Assembly: GCA_018873245.2 (NCBI GenBank)
Contig: JAEMBT020000005.1
Location: 13,716,001 to 13,780,000 of the forward strand
Direction of reading: 5' to 3'
DNA: 64,000 bases
Source of the DNA: Archegozetes longisetosus
Taxonomy: Eukaryota; Arthropoda; Arachnida; Sarcoptiformes; Trhypochthoniidae
A program made the position numbers and the translations under genes. Shown piece by piece: positions 33,545 to 45,722 of this stretch (the first letter of the stretch is position 1; every line of letters begins with the position of its first letter). The notes under the pieces are model-generated. The model was not told where the DNA came from. It was given only the letters and a program-made list of their open reading frames with translations, and searched no databases.

Positions 33545-35162
33545 TTGAAAATTTTTGTGATCACCTATACAAATATAACTTCTCAGAAAAATATCTTTTT
33601 CAAAATACAGTAAGCTGACAAAGTCTTTACTGGAATTCGCTTTCAGTTTTTACCTTTACTTAAATACCCGGCTTTTTTCAATCGATAACAGTATTAATGA
33701 TTGAAGTTTTCACTTGACTTTATTTTGTGCTTTATCGAGTAGCGAAAACAGATTAAGCATTCTCAAAATAGTAGTGCCAAAAATTTTCACGAATAACGGC
33801 CCAGATCTTCTACTCATGCAAAACGATGCATTTAAAACTTAAGTCTCAATAAATTAGTAGTATAAATATGTGGTAGTCAATCCTCTAGTTATTATTAGTG
33901 GTAATTTTCTACAAACAGTTCAAGATTCGCACAAATGAATAGATATTCTTAAGACTGATACATAAAACATTGTGATCTACCAATTGATTACGAGTTAAAT
34001 TCTATCCTAAGCTCTCAACCGAATAGCTTTAATCGCATTCGCGTATAATTAAAGTTATTATTGCTATATTCAATATGAAAACGAACACGTTAAAAAAACA
34101 TTTACTTTACTAATTGTTATTTATCTCTTCCTTTCTCACGTTTAAAGAATTAACTTGAAAATTAAAAATAAATGTTATCAATCTATCAGTTGCGAAAAAT
34201 AACCTGAAGAGGAAAATTTTCTAAAGTCGTTTAAAACCTTGTTATAGCTTCATAATTTATAATATACTAAAGGTATTAAATTTGGTAAAGTATTTTCACC
34301 TCTCAAATATTTGGACTTTATAGTAATCAAAAATTTGCAAATAAAAATCAATAATAATTGACCCAATCATATTATATAATATTGACCCTTACTTTAAATC
34401 TTTTTAAAATTTTTTATGAATATTGAAATTCCTTAAGCTTTTTGGTCATTCTCCATACAAATCATAAATATAAATAATATTTAGATCAAAATTGCTGATA
34501 TTTATCAGCTTAGTGAAAAAGTGTTCAATTTAAGCGCAAAATTCAATTTTATTAAACTGTATATTATAATTCATAACCTTTATGACTGAAATATTTCTAT
34601 TATCGAGATTATGTTGGATTAACCTTGTGATTAAACTGTTTGCATTCAGAGATCACCCGAGTTAATGGAAAATATTTTCGATTTTCTCATAAGGATTATT
34701 TGAGAATATCGATTTTATTTTATTTTCGATAGGAATCTCTAAAAAATAATCAATGCTAGCCATAAGTCGAAAATCTCATCTATTTTCTATAGTGAATATT
34801 GATTATCTCGTTCTCCATTAGAAATCCTTGAAACTATGATTGATGTTTCTATTCTTAGAAGTTTAACACAATATTTTAAGTATAATAGTTTGAATTCACA
34901 TAAGCACATCAAAAAAATAATTTCAATACTGATCACGTAATTTGATAATTACTTGAAAATTATTAATTAACCATTAAGAATATGCTTAGGAAAAGCAATA
35001 AATATCATATTTCTCAAAAAACTAATACATCATTAACTTTGAGCTCATAAGTTTCATTGTAAATTTAATAAAATATTTCAGCAAAAAAGCACGTAGCTTG
35101 TCACTCAAATAAAAATTTAGTATTTTTTAAGAGCGATGAAAGTTAATTTAATTATGAATAAT
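33545..35162. other. Upstream flank of receptor gene 1
   Basis: No gene seen. About 33840-34260 is closely similar to 42600-43000 upstream of receptor gene 2, and parts of 34540-35040 resemble 43680-44090, showing that the genes were duplicated together with 5' flanks. The stretch around 34229-34236 (GTTTAAAA) is the empty counterpart of the insertion at 43010. Confidence 0.6.
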
Positions 35163-36579
35163 ATGGAAATATTTGATTTGGAAGAAAATCAACATACGAG
35201 CCTCTCAGATGAGAGATTGGTGAATTTTTCTGAGTTCAGACACGGATATATTAAACGATGGATCTCAGATTATTTACACTCAGGAAATGATGCTCAAGCG
35301 AGACTCAATCGAAAAGATATATCTAGCTTAATATTCATGATCGCCATTGTAGTTAGAATCTTCAAAATGCTTACGGTAACAGATTTGAAAGATAGGATTT
35401 TGGTATATTTGGGTAGTCCTTGGAACCATTTGGGAGGAAATAGCGCTTATATTGAAGTTTTATTTCTCTTGTGGTCCATAAATTTCATATTGTTCTATTT
35501 GTTTGTAATTAAAAGTAATTGCAAACTATATAAATGGCTCGAACCTTTTGAATTTCTATCTGGATCTATATCTTCTGATGAAATCGGTATGAAATTGATT
35601 ATTTAGTGAAAGATAGATAATTGAAATTTCTTCCATCAATTTTCTTATTCTATAGGGTTGAATGATAGAAAACTAGCTTTAAATCTATTGAAAACATCGA
35701 AAATCGTTCTAATGATAAGCTGTCTATACGTTCACTGCATAACAATCGGAGTAGTCTTCGTTGGACTTCTAACTCTCCTTAACTATAGCTTACATGATTT
35801 CATATTTCACGGCATATCCTGGCTTACAGTTTGGTCAGTTTGGTGTCATTTTGCATGCATAGCAGCTTATTTTCCTCCCGGTTATTATTTCATAGTCTGT
35901 TATTACTTAAAACTAAAATTCGTTTCATTTCGAAACAAACTAAAGACTTTCATAACAAGATCAAATGATTTACCATTGGTTAAAAATTCAATGATAATTA
36001 AAAGTTTGGTGAAACAACACAATGACTTATGTGAACAATTGAATGATTATAATAAGTTTTGGAGAAAGTATTTATCCATAACTTTAATGGTTTTTATTTC
36101 ATTAATTTGTTTTTTGTCATATTTAATATTTATCGCATCTATAAAATGGTTTTTACGCATTGAATATTCTGTTGTATTATCGGCTCACATAACGCTCGTA
36201 TCTATAATAACATATTCTGCGTCTACTATTTCTCATTTCAATACTATTATAGCAAAAGATTTTTATGCAATTTGTGTGAATATTAAACTTCCCCTCATAA
36301 CCAAATTAAAGGTAATGTGCATTCGGACAATATCTCATTATGTTATTGAAAACCTTTTTTGTTTGCAGCTAATCAATTACATCGAAAAGTTTTCAAACAA
36401 TAGAATTGGATTCACTTTTATCAATGATATACTGATTACCAGAAGAACTTTTGAAACCGTAAGTTTCAAACTGATTATAGTTTTGTTGATGAAAATTAAT
36501 AGGTTTCCCATTTTCTGATTCACAGCTTATCTATGGTTTTAGTTCTCTTTTTCTGCTGATTTTACAAAATGCACTATAG
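35163..36579 (+). CDS. Gustatory-receptor-like seven-helix protein 1
   Basis: Exons 35163-35586, 35656-36311, 36369-36458 and 36526-36579 (phases 1, 0, 0; all GT-AG) give 407 residues. The donor inside exon 1 is GTATGA at 35587; reading on meets a stop. Seven hydrophobic segments can be counted, two in exon 1, four in exon 2 and one in the last exon. The end (LIYGFSSLFLLILQ) resembles the C-terminal seventh helix with the TYxxxxxQF motif of insect-type gustatory/odorant receptors (7tm_7), ligand-gated cation channels of sensory neurons. Intron 2 (57 nt) has no stop and is a multiple of three, so retention would add 19 residues. Start chosen at the Met shared by all three copies; ATGs at 35136 and 35154 are alternatives. 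Confidence 0.75.
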
Positions 36580-36902
36580 ATTAGAATACAGTCTGTCCTT
36601 TTATCTTCTAAACTCAAATATTGAGTACAATTTTACACTATAGATTAGAATATGTAGAATGTTCTTGTAGAAGTGCTTTAAGTATTTTCAAATAACTTGT
36701 TTTATAGACTTTGCATATGGATAAACCTTTTGAGCTCATTAATCATAAACTTCACATCATCATAAGTTCAAACTTTATTAACATTGACAGTAGCAATACA
36801 GTCCATTAATTAACTTATTTTTTCTGGGATTTGCATTTTTTATTTACAGTATTAGGTTTTTTTCGCTTAACAACTCTTTCACTAAACCGGGAAGGTCGCG
36901 CG
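36580..36902. other. 3' flank of receptor gene 1
   Basis: Contains a short direct repeat (GCACTATAGATTAGAATA and a second copy about 60 bp later), partly copying the gene's last codons. Nothing else seen. Confidence 0.4.
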
Positions 36903-38228
36903 TAGGGCTGTGCCAACTACCATGAGTAGTCGGTTAGTAGTCGGGTAACTACTGACTACTCGACTACTGACTACCAACTTTATGAAATACTCGGTGGCCA
37001 TTCATTAACGATTACTCATTCATTGACGGTTACTCATAATTAATCACGAGTAGTCACGACTACTTTTATAAAGGTGGCCATACTTATGATTAGTGTTAGA
37101 CATCAGCTCAGCTTGAGCTGAGCTGAGCTGAGCTGCAGCTCAGCTCAATGGTACTTTTGAGCTAATGAAACCAGCTCAGCTCAGCTCAGCTCACAGCTCA
37201 AGCTCACCACACTGAGCTGCCAGCCCAGCTCAATAGGTAATAGTTTATAGAATTTATTAGAGTTTTCTATTCCTAAACCATTCATCCAAATAGAAATTTG
37301 ATACTTTCAATGTAAAATCTATAAGTGATATGCTGTATAGTCTAATGACGTTTAGTTTAACTTAAATGCTTTGCAATAATAGCCCATAGAAGCCGATTCT
37401 AAAATTTTTTAACTTTAAGATAGTGTTAAATATTCAATAATTTATTTCAGAAGACGTTTAGTATATTTAAATTCAATGCTTAAGTACTCTAATCCGGAAT
37501 AAATATTAGTTTAATGATTTGATATTTTAATTACCCATAATGTTACATAACAAGATATTGAAATCTAGACCATTTAAGACTCTTCGACTAAAATTTCTTA
37601 CTTTGCAACAAATTTCCAGTATTTCTAATAAATATTGAAAAATTTCACGGAAAATTTGGACTTATCAATCAGATTAGATCAGTTCAGTTTATAGCTCAGT
37701 CCAGCTCAAAGCAGCTCAGCTCAAGCTCAGGGTAACTGAGCTGATGTCTATCACTACTTATGATGATTATCGTATAAGTTTCAATGATGAATGCGGGAAA
37801 TAACTAATTTTCTTATCAATGAATAAAGATTACGTTAATTAAAAATTTAAATTTGTGTGATAGTAAAACTCACTATTAAAAATTTTGCAATTAGTAATTA
37901 CTATTCTTTTCATAAATCTTGTCAGTTACTTCTTAATAAGTGATTCCTTAAAAATCTTATTTGTAATATTTCATTAATGAAAACTTGTCAATTATTTTAC
38001 AAATCTTATTAAATTGCTTCTTTTACATTTTCTAGTGAGTCAATTTAAATGAATACTCATATTAAATGAATAATTGAGTAATTTTGAAAAACCTTTGACT
38101 ACCTGAAAACACCCGTGACTACCGTGACTACTCATTAATGTAATCGTAGTCAGGAAAGTAGTCATGACTACTGACTACTTTTGGTAAAGTAGTGGGTAAC
38201 TACTTTTTCTGGTACCGGCCCAGCCCTA
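36903..38228. mobile_element. hAT-type non-autonomous element (outer)
   Basis: The ends are inverted copies of TAGGGCTGGGCC (left has one mismatch) and the flanks are GTCGCGCG (36895-36902) and GTCGTGCG (38229-38236), an 8-bp duplication with one change. Subterminal regions are packed with GACTACT/AGTAGTC repeats in both orientations. It is interrupted by a second hAT-type MITE at 37091-37756. No transposase. Confidence 0.85.
37091..37756. mobile_element. hAT-type MITE nested in another hAT element
   Basis: The ends are inverted copies of TAGTGNTAGACATCAGCTCA, flanked by a perfect 8-bp duplication CTTATGAT (37083-37090 and 37757-37764). Both ends hold strings of AGCTC (GAGCTGAGCTGAGCTGAGCT at about 37120), probable subterminal binding repeats. 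666 bp, non-coding. Confidence 0.9.
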
Positions 38229-38403
38229 GTCGTGCGCTTTCGGAACGCTTTCTAAATCAAACCTAGCTCAAAGTATGCTCAAAGCCATACAAAATATCAG
38301 GCAATTAACCATTTTTGCAAATGGCCTCCAAATTCTGTAAAATTTAAGAATTAAAATATTCATTTACTTTGGGTATAAAGTTTCAAAATAGTTTTAATAT
38401 ACA

Positions 38404-38472
38404 GCCTCGTTTGTCAAGTGGTAAAACGTAGGACTCGTATTACTATAGATCTAGGTTCGATACTCTGTGGCA
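38404..38472 (+). pseudogene. tRNA-Thr(CGT)-like sequence
   Basis: Reads like a threonine tRNA with anticodon CGT: GCC...GGC at the ends, a D-arm with AAGTGGTAAA, the anticodon loop within GGACTCGTATT, and a TTCGATA T-loop. Several stem pairs are broken, and it is repeated in reverse at 38871-38924, so it is taken as the promoter part of a SINE. Confidence 0.55.
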
Positions 38473-38924
38473 TTTTATTATTTTTTATATTTAAAAAATT
38501 TTTTTAGTTTCTAAAGTCTAATATATTTGAAACTATTAAACTTTGTTTAACCGATTGAATGTAATAGATAACGTAATAAATTACAGAATCTAGTTAAAGT
38601 TAAGTATATTTAATTCATTTCAAGCAATATTCTATGATATTCTATGAAAATTTGGCTACACTTATAAGAAGAATTTGCAATGACTTTTTGTTACTTTTGC
38701 TTATCACAGAATATTGCTTGAAATGAATTAAATATACTTAACTTTAACTAGTTTCTGTAATTTATTACATTATCTATTATATTCCACCGGTTAAACAAAG
38801 TTTAATAGTTTCAAATATATTAGACTTTAGAAACTAAAAAAAATTTTTTAAATATAAAAAATAATAAAATGCCACAGAGTATCGAACCTAGATCTATAGT
38901 AATACGAGTCCTATAACTTCGAGG
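38404..38924. repeat. Inverted pair of tRNA-Thr-derived SINE-like units
   Basis: Two arms of about 220-230 bp (38404-38634 and 38706-38924) are near reverse complements around a spacer of about 70 bp. The outer end of each arm is tRNA-derived: GTCAAGTGGTAAAACG fits a D-arm/A-box, ACTCGTA an anticodon loop with CGT, and AGGTTCGATAC a T-arm/B-box. The right copy has lost most of the D-arm. Acceptor and T stems pair poorly, so this is a SINE head rather than a working tRNA. Confidence 0.65.
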
Positions 38925-41195
38925 AAATAATTAAATTTTATCCTATTATTCTTAATATTACACAGAATTACCAGTGATTTTTAAAAAAAGATACTGTTCA
39001 TTATGTGTTTTTAAAGAATAATATCTATTAAAAAATTTCATTTAATTGATATCCCGTAAACTTAGAGACACATTGAGGCTCGCAAATGCACGTCAAAGTA
39101 GTATTTTGAGCCTCTGAAGGCGATATTTTATTTGAATAGTGTGTAGAATGCTCTTTGCCAGCGATTATAAGTTTCTTGATAAATTGTCTTTTGTACATTT
39201 TTTGCTTTTCATTCATTTTTATGTAATTGTCACAATAAAATACCTTTTATTATAAATTAAATCATTCAATAAATGAAAACACTTGAGATGTTGTTTATAA
39301 ACAATAGTATATTAAAGTTCTGAACTATTACTTAAAAGTGCAAAAGATCTTTTATCTCAAAACTGAAATGAAAGTTTTAAAGAACCCAATATTGACTACT
39401 AGAGCACTTGTTCAAAAACATTCTGCATATATACCACCCACTAATGTAAACACAAAGCTAATATTCAATGCTTAAAACTTACTGACCGATAAAATATTGA
39501 AAACGAGATATTTCGATGAAAATCAAGTTTAGCTATACTTTGCAAATAAGTAAAATAAGATAAATATTTGCAAACAATTCAACTGTTCTTACTGATGAAT
39601 TAACTTTAGATATAGAATCGTCCACTTTTACTAGTTTTATTTATGACAAATTAAAAACAAATCAATTTTGGAATAAAGAGATTAAACAATGAAATCCCAA
39701 TAAAAGTGACTCTACTTTACTTTATTACTTTAACCTCTTATCGATGACTTTTATTGATAAAAAGTTGAAAATCACTCATCAAATGGCTCATCCACTCCGT
39801 TATCGTAACTTTTTATCAAAATTACTAAAAGTAAAAAAATATAAAGAAATCTTGACTAAACTTCTGATCTGAGAATCTGTTCTGTGATAAAATGAGTAAA
39901 ATAAGACGAATCTATTTATTTCATTTGAAATCCACTTAAACGAGCAAAGATGTAAAGATACTGAAAATTGTACAGAAGGTCAAATGTTAGTATCGAAGTA
40001 GATCCAATCATTCGATATCTGATTTTTATGAATCAAACAGAAATACTATTTTAATGAAAGCTCATTTTAGATCAATTCAAATAGAAAATGGTAACTTTTT
40101 TCAAATAACTGTATTAACGCCTTGAATGACTTCTCAAAAAATTTAAGGAATCAAATCAATTTCACGAAATTTGTTAATATTTTAAACCACTTTTAAAATT
40201 GCTTGGATACAACATGTTATGTACTCGAGATATGTTGAGATATTTTTGAAATAGGCACCGTAAACAACCTTTCGCAAAATGCAGACTTTTATTACCTGAG
40301 CAAAACTCAATAACTTATTGAACTTCCATTCTTATGCGACGCTTTTCAAAACTGTTGGATATTCAAACAACTAAATTTCGGTTGAATGTTGACCAAATTT
40401 CCACAATCAACGATAGCAACTTTTCCGATGTTACCTAGAGAAAAATAATATATTATTAAACTCAAATTCATTATACGAGTCGAACGAGACTACACTCATC
40501 ATAATAAGAGATCATCTGAAAAACTCGAATCAATAGTACAAATTTTGACTGAATCCTAGTGTGAGCATTAGAGTAGGACTAAGCGAAACATATAAGATAA
40601 TTTGTTAACTTTTGTTAAGAATCTGACAGTTGCAGATGATTAAATCAAGGTTAGACTTATAAAGTCGAATTAGCAAGATCACGTCGATCATATGGAATAT
40701 GGTCTGATTCTACTCGAATTGTCGAAATGAGTTCAACGATGTTCATCGTTAGCGCTAATATTAAACTTAAATGAAATATAAGTCTGGATTTTGCGATAGG
40801 TTCTTTATAGTGTCTATTTTAAAAATACCTTGACTGTACTGGTCGGACGTCTGTTTCCAGTAGTTTACAACGGAAACTACAAATACTAAAGAGATGGTGT
40901 TTTTTAAGAAGGCCTTATTTCAACTGAAACTTATTGACTCTGTTCGATCATCATTTGCATTGCATAAAGTTTGTTTTCCTTTGGGCAAAATGGGAAAGGC
41001 TCAAATAAAGTAATATTATTTTATGAATGGTAGACTACAGAGTAATCAACTAGATTTTTTCAAAGCCTTAACTCAATTTCTTATAAAAAGTTACAGAAAG
41101 AATCTGTCAATATTTCTGTCCCTCAAAATTATTCGTATGTGTTCAGTAGAAATAAAGCTCTTTATATCCTTCACTTTAAAAAATAGGAACAAGAT
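38925..41195. other. Intergenic stretch
   Basis: No supported gene. A 62-codon minus-strand frame at 39028-39216 has a Cys cluster (CICEPQCVSKF) but no signal peptide or exon partner. Confidence 0.35.
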
Positions 41196-41205
41196 GCATA
41201 TGATG

Positions 41206-42428
41206 ATTGCCGGCTTGAACGCCGAAGTCTGATACGCATAATGGGTTTTTACGTAGGCAGGAACGATTGCCGGCTTGAACGCCGAAGTCTGATACGCATA
41301 ATGGGTTTTTACGTAGGCAGGAACGCCGAATATAGAGAAAAACCTGTTTTCAGATCCCATTTTTCTTCAATCCTTTGAAATAACCTGAATCTCATTCAAA
41401 AGATTATCATTGATCAGAAAAGCCGTGGCTGTGCGTAGCTCGAGCTTTTCTCATTATTGTACGAGAAAGTGGTACATTTATTTTAACAATTTAATTTAAT
41501 ACACTATAATTTATAAATATGCTCAGTTTAAACAGTTGTATTTTACTTATTGAAATAAAATGTTTAAACAGGTTGAAAAATGAGTAATTTATAATAGAAG
41601 AAACAATTAAAACACGTTTGAGTCAAAACTTCGTGCAAATGAGATTAATTTACACGGCCGGCATGTGTATTTAAGCTTATCTCTCAATTTATTTTATTGT
41701 AAAATTATTGATATCCCTTTGGGATATAGCAATCAATGATTTCAGGGATTACTTAGATAGGAAATCAGTGTTAAGAAAATCAGGTGAAAACAGGTTTTTC
41801 TCTATATTCGGCGTTCCTGCCTACGTAAAAACCCATTATGCGTATCAGACTTCGGCGTTCAAGCCGCACTCCGGCAGGAACGCCGAATATAGAGAAAAAC
41901 CTGTTTTCAGATCCCATTTTTCTTCAATCCTTTGAAATAACCTGAATCTCATTCAAAAGATTATCATTGATCAGAAAAGCCGTGGCTGTGCGTAGCTCGA
42001 GCTTTTCTCATTATTGTACGAGAAAGTGGTACATTTATTTTAACAATTTAATTTAATACACTATAATTTATAAATATGCTCAGTTTAAACAGTTGTATTT
42101 TACTTATTGAAATAAAATTTTTAAACAGGTTGAAAAATGAGTAATTTATAATAGAAGAAACAATTAAAACACGTTTGAGTCAAAACTTCGTGCAAATGAG
42201 ATTAATTTACACGGCCGGCATGTGTATTTAAGCTTATCTCTCAATTTATTTTATTGTAAAATTATTGATATCCCTTTGGGATATAGCAATCAATGATTTC
42301 AGGGATTACTTAGATAGGAAATCAGTGTTAAGAAAATCAGGTGAAAACAGGTTTTTCTCTATATTCGGCGTTCCTGCCTACGTAAAACCCATTATGCGTA
42401 TCAGACTTCGGCGTTCAAGCCGCACTCC
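41206..42428. mobile_element. Composite long-TIR element, two fused copies
   Basis: Flanked by a perfect GCATATGATG (41196-41205 and 42429-42438). It consists of two nearly identical units offset by about 558 bp, each with terminal inverted repeats of about 80 bp (CGGCTTGAACGCCGAAGTCT inward to CCTGTTTTC), sharing the middle terminus. At the left end a 62-bp part of the terminus is tandemly duplicated. The units differ at only a few bases, so the fusion is recent. No transposase. A 9-10 bp duplication with long TIRs suits a Mutator-like element; this is inference. Open frames here are repeat readings. Confidence 0.85.
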
Positions 42429-42438
42429 GCATATGATG

Positions 42439-43001
42439 GTTAACCTGAAGATCTAATTTACCTGATCTATTTTGTTTTAAATAATGTCTTTCTAAAAGAT
42501 TTATCTTTACCACCTGTAGTTCTACTGAAGACCCCCGGAAAAGGCCTTACTCTAAGCCTGTATTCTGAGCACTTGATTGCCAAAAGTTATTCAAATTTTA
42601 ACATTTCAAAGCTAAGTTTCAATGAATTAGAAGTATGAATATGTGGTAATCAATTCTCTAATTATTATTAGTGGTTAATTTTTATAAGCAGTTCAAGATT
42701 TGAATAAATGAATAGATATTCTTAAGACTGATACATAAAATATTTGTGATCTACCAATTGATTACGAGTTAAATTCTATCCTAAGCTCTCGACCGAATAG
42801 CCTTAATTGCATTCGCGTATAATTAAAGTTATTATTGCTATATTCAATATGAAAACGAACACGTTAAAAAAACATTTACTTTACTAATTACTATCTATTT
42901 CTTCCTTTCTCACGTTTAAAGAGTTAACTTGAAAATTAAAAATGAATATTATCAATCTATCAGGTGCGAAAAAATAATCTGGAGTAAAATTTTCTAAATT
43001 G
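42439..43001. other. Duplicated 5' flank of receptor gene 2
   Basis: About 42600-43000 matches 33840-34236 upstream of gene 1 at high identity, including ACTGATACATAAAA and CTACCAATTGATTACGAG. No gene. Confidence 0.6.
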
Positions 43002-43009
43002 GTTTAAAA

Positions 43010-43672
43010 GGGAGCACTTCGTTTGATCAAAATTAAACTCTGTTTCCAATCCCCTAAATTGTTTATTCTCAAAAAATTTATCCCGTTTTCAAACTCAAAA
43101 ATAAACTAAACTCTCAACTGGATTCAGATTAAATTTGTGAGATTAATGAATAATCACGAAATAACATGTTGTGTTTCAGAGATTAAAGAAATCTTAGATT
43201 AAATACCAGAGATGTCCTTAAGGAATAGAGACTACGTGACTTTCACAGATTATTTTTTAAATAACTAGTATTCAAATAATAAAACCTCATATAACTTTCA
43301 TTCATATTACTTTTCAGTCAAATAACTTCATTGATAAATTGGTGATTTTTCTCAATTATAATGCTTTATTTTATCAAGTCTACTAAATCAATTGATTCAG
43401 CAGTTGTTGACAATTATATTTACCAAAAGTATAGTTCATATAAAGATAAAGATTATTACAGATGTAAAAATAAAAATTGCAAGTATATCATACTAATTTT
43501 ATTTGAGTAACTCCTAGAAAATGTCATAAAATAGGTATTTCAAATCAGAGTAATTCATTATTGAATACAGGGCTCAATTCACTCTCGGGGTAGTTAAACA
43601 GGGTTTTTGATCAAATGTATTTTGATTAAGTGAATTTTGATCAAATGAATTTTGATCAAACAAAGAGGAGCC
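43010..43672. mobile_element. hAT-like MITE with an empty paralogous site
   Basis: Flanked by the 8-bp duplication GTTTAAAA (43002-43009 and 43673-43680). Ends are imperfect inverted repeats (GGGAGCACTTCGTTTGATCA left; GGCTCCTCTTTGTTTGATCA right when reversed). The homologous flank of receptor gene 1 has a single GTTTAAAA at 34229-34236 with no insert, so the boundaries are fixed by comparison. 663 bp, non-coding. Confidence 0.88.
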
Positions 43673-43680
43673 GTTTAAAA

Positions 43681-44290
43681 CTTTTTTATAGTTTAATAAT
43701 CTTTATAACTGAGTGATTTCTGGTTGTTATGGAGATTATATAGAATTAATGTTGTGATTAATCTACTTCAATTCAGAGAGCTAATAGAAAATATTTTCGA
43801 TAATGATCTCCTTAAGAATAGTCAATACTAACGATAAGTCAGAAATTTGATGTATCTTCTATTGTAAATATTGATTATACCTTTCTCTGAATTTGAAATT
43901 GTTGAAACTCTATTATTGATGTTTCTATCCTGAAAGATTTGATATAATATTTCAAGTACATGGCTTCAGTTCACATAAGTCTATTAAAAAAATCATTGCT
44001 GATCACGTAATTTTATAATTACTTGAAAATTATTGCTTATCATTATAGACATTTCATTAATAATAGTCATAAATGCCAACTTTTGAAGAATACTTTAGTA
44101 TTTCACATATTAAAAACTCAAAACTTTCATTAATTTTATTATTATATTAAATTAAAAGATCAAAATATTCCTTTTCAAAAATTATAGTTTGCTTTAGAGT
44201 AGTTTGATGCAGATATACTCTGAAAATATTTTAAGATTTCGCTCAAATCAAGTCATTAAACTTTTGAAAGCTGTGAACAAATTTCTAATC
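43681..44290. other. 5' region of receptor gene 2
   Basis: Continues the flank shared with gene 1 (TGATCACGTAATTT...AATTACTTGAAAATTATT). The same phrase appears again near 45826 before gene 3. No promoter motif stands out. Confidence 0.45.
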
Positions 44291-45722
44291 ATGGAAAATA
44301 ATGTTGCTTTTGAAGAAAATAAGAACGAGTTCCTTTTGAATGAAAAGTTTTTGAGCTTTTCTTATTTTAAACATGGATATCTCAAGCGATGGATTCGGGA
44401 TTACTTACACTCACAAAATAATATTAGAGCGAGCCTTAATCAAAAAGAAATGTTCACCTTAATATTCGTCATCGCAATAGTTGTCAGAATTTTCAAAATG
44501 ATGACAATAACTGATTCAAAAGATAGGATTTTGGTATATTTGGGGGGCCCGTGGCATTATTTGGGAGGAAATAACCTTTATATTGAAATTTTATTTCTCC
44601 TGTGGTCAATAAATTTCATATTGTTCTACTTATTTGTAATTAAAAGTGATTGTAAACTATATAAATGGCTCGAAACTTTTGAATTTATATCTGGATCTAT
44701 ATCTTCTGAGGAAATCGGTATGAAATTGATTATTGAGTAAGAGAGTGATGTTTAAATATAAAAATTCTAACTTAAAGTATTTTTTATTAGGATTGAATGA
44801 TGAAAAACTTGCTTTAAATCTATTGAAAACATCGAAAATCGTTCTAATAATAAGTAGTCAATACGTTCACTGTATAACAATCGGAGTAGCTCTTGTTGGA
44901 TCTTTAATTGGCCTTAACTATAACTTGCATGATTTTATATTTCACGGCATATCTTGGATTACAATTTGGTCAGTTTGGTGTCATTTTATATGTGTGGCAG
45001 CATATTATCCTCCCGGTTATTACTTCATCGTCTGTTATTACTTAAAACTAAAATTTAATTCATTTCGAAACAAACTAAAAACTTTCACAACAAAATCAAA
45101 TGGTTTGCCATTGGTTAAAAAATCAATGATAATTAAAGGTTTGATGAAAGAACACAATGATTTATGTCGACAATTAAATGATTATAATAAGTTTTGGAAA
45201 AAGTATTTAAGTTTGTCTTTAGTGATTTTTATTTTATTAATTTGTTTCATTTCATATATAATATTCATCGCATCTGTTACGTGGTTTTTACGTATCGAAT
45301 ACTCAGTTGTATTATCAGCTGTCATATTACTATTATTTATAGTGACATATTCTGCGTCTACTATTTCTCATTTAAATGCTATCATAGCTAGAGATATGTT
45401 CAGTGCTTTTGTTAATATTGAAGTTTCTTTGGTCAACAAATTAAAGGTTAGTTTGAATTTATTAATAAAAGAGAAGTTGTTTGTTTGAACGTTTTTTCCT
45501 CAGTTAGTGAATTATATCGAAAAACTTGACAACAAACGGATTGGTTTCACAGTTATCAATGATGTACTAATTACTCGAACAACTTTTCAATTTGTGAGTT
45601 TGAAACCATTAATGAGTAAGTTTTGACCAATTTTCAAACTTGATAAGAATTTCTTTTCCTACTTGCAGATTATCTATAATTTTAGTGTCCTTTTCTTATT
45701 GATTGTTGAAAATGCGCTATAA
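44291..45722 (+). CDS. Gustatory-receptor-like seven-helix protein 2
   Basis: Exons 44291-44717, 44791-45446, 45504-45593 and 45669-45722 give 408 residues with the same intron phases as gene 1. The start is the Met in MENNVAFEE, aligned with the other copies; an upstream in-frame ATG at 44207 would add 28 residues. Hydrophobic segments match the seven-helix plan. The last exon reads IIYNFSVLFLLIVENAL, with Glu where gene 1 has the motif Gln. Unlike genes 1 and 3, intron 2 (57 nt) carries in-frame stops, which confirms it is spliced. The first exon and intron 1 sequence is nearly identical to gene 3 over about 180 bp. Confidence 0.75.

Noticed and set aside
38404-38472. A functional tRNA-Thr gene
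   Set aside because: Several acceptor and T-stem pairs are broken and the sequence is mirrored in an inverted repeat, so it is called a SINE head.
41023-42456. Several open frames repeating GVPAYVKTHYAYQTSAFKP
   Set aside because: They are readings of the terminal repeats of the composite transposon in both orientations, not proteins.
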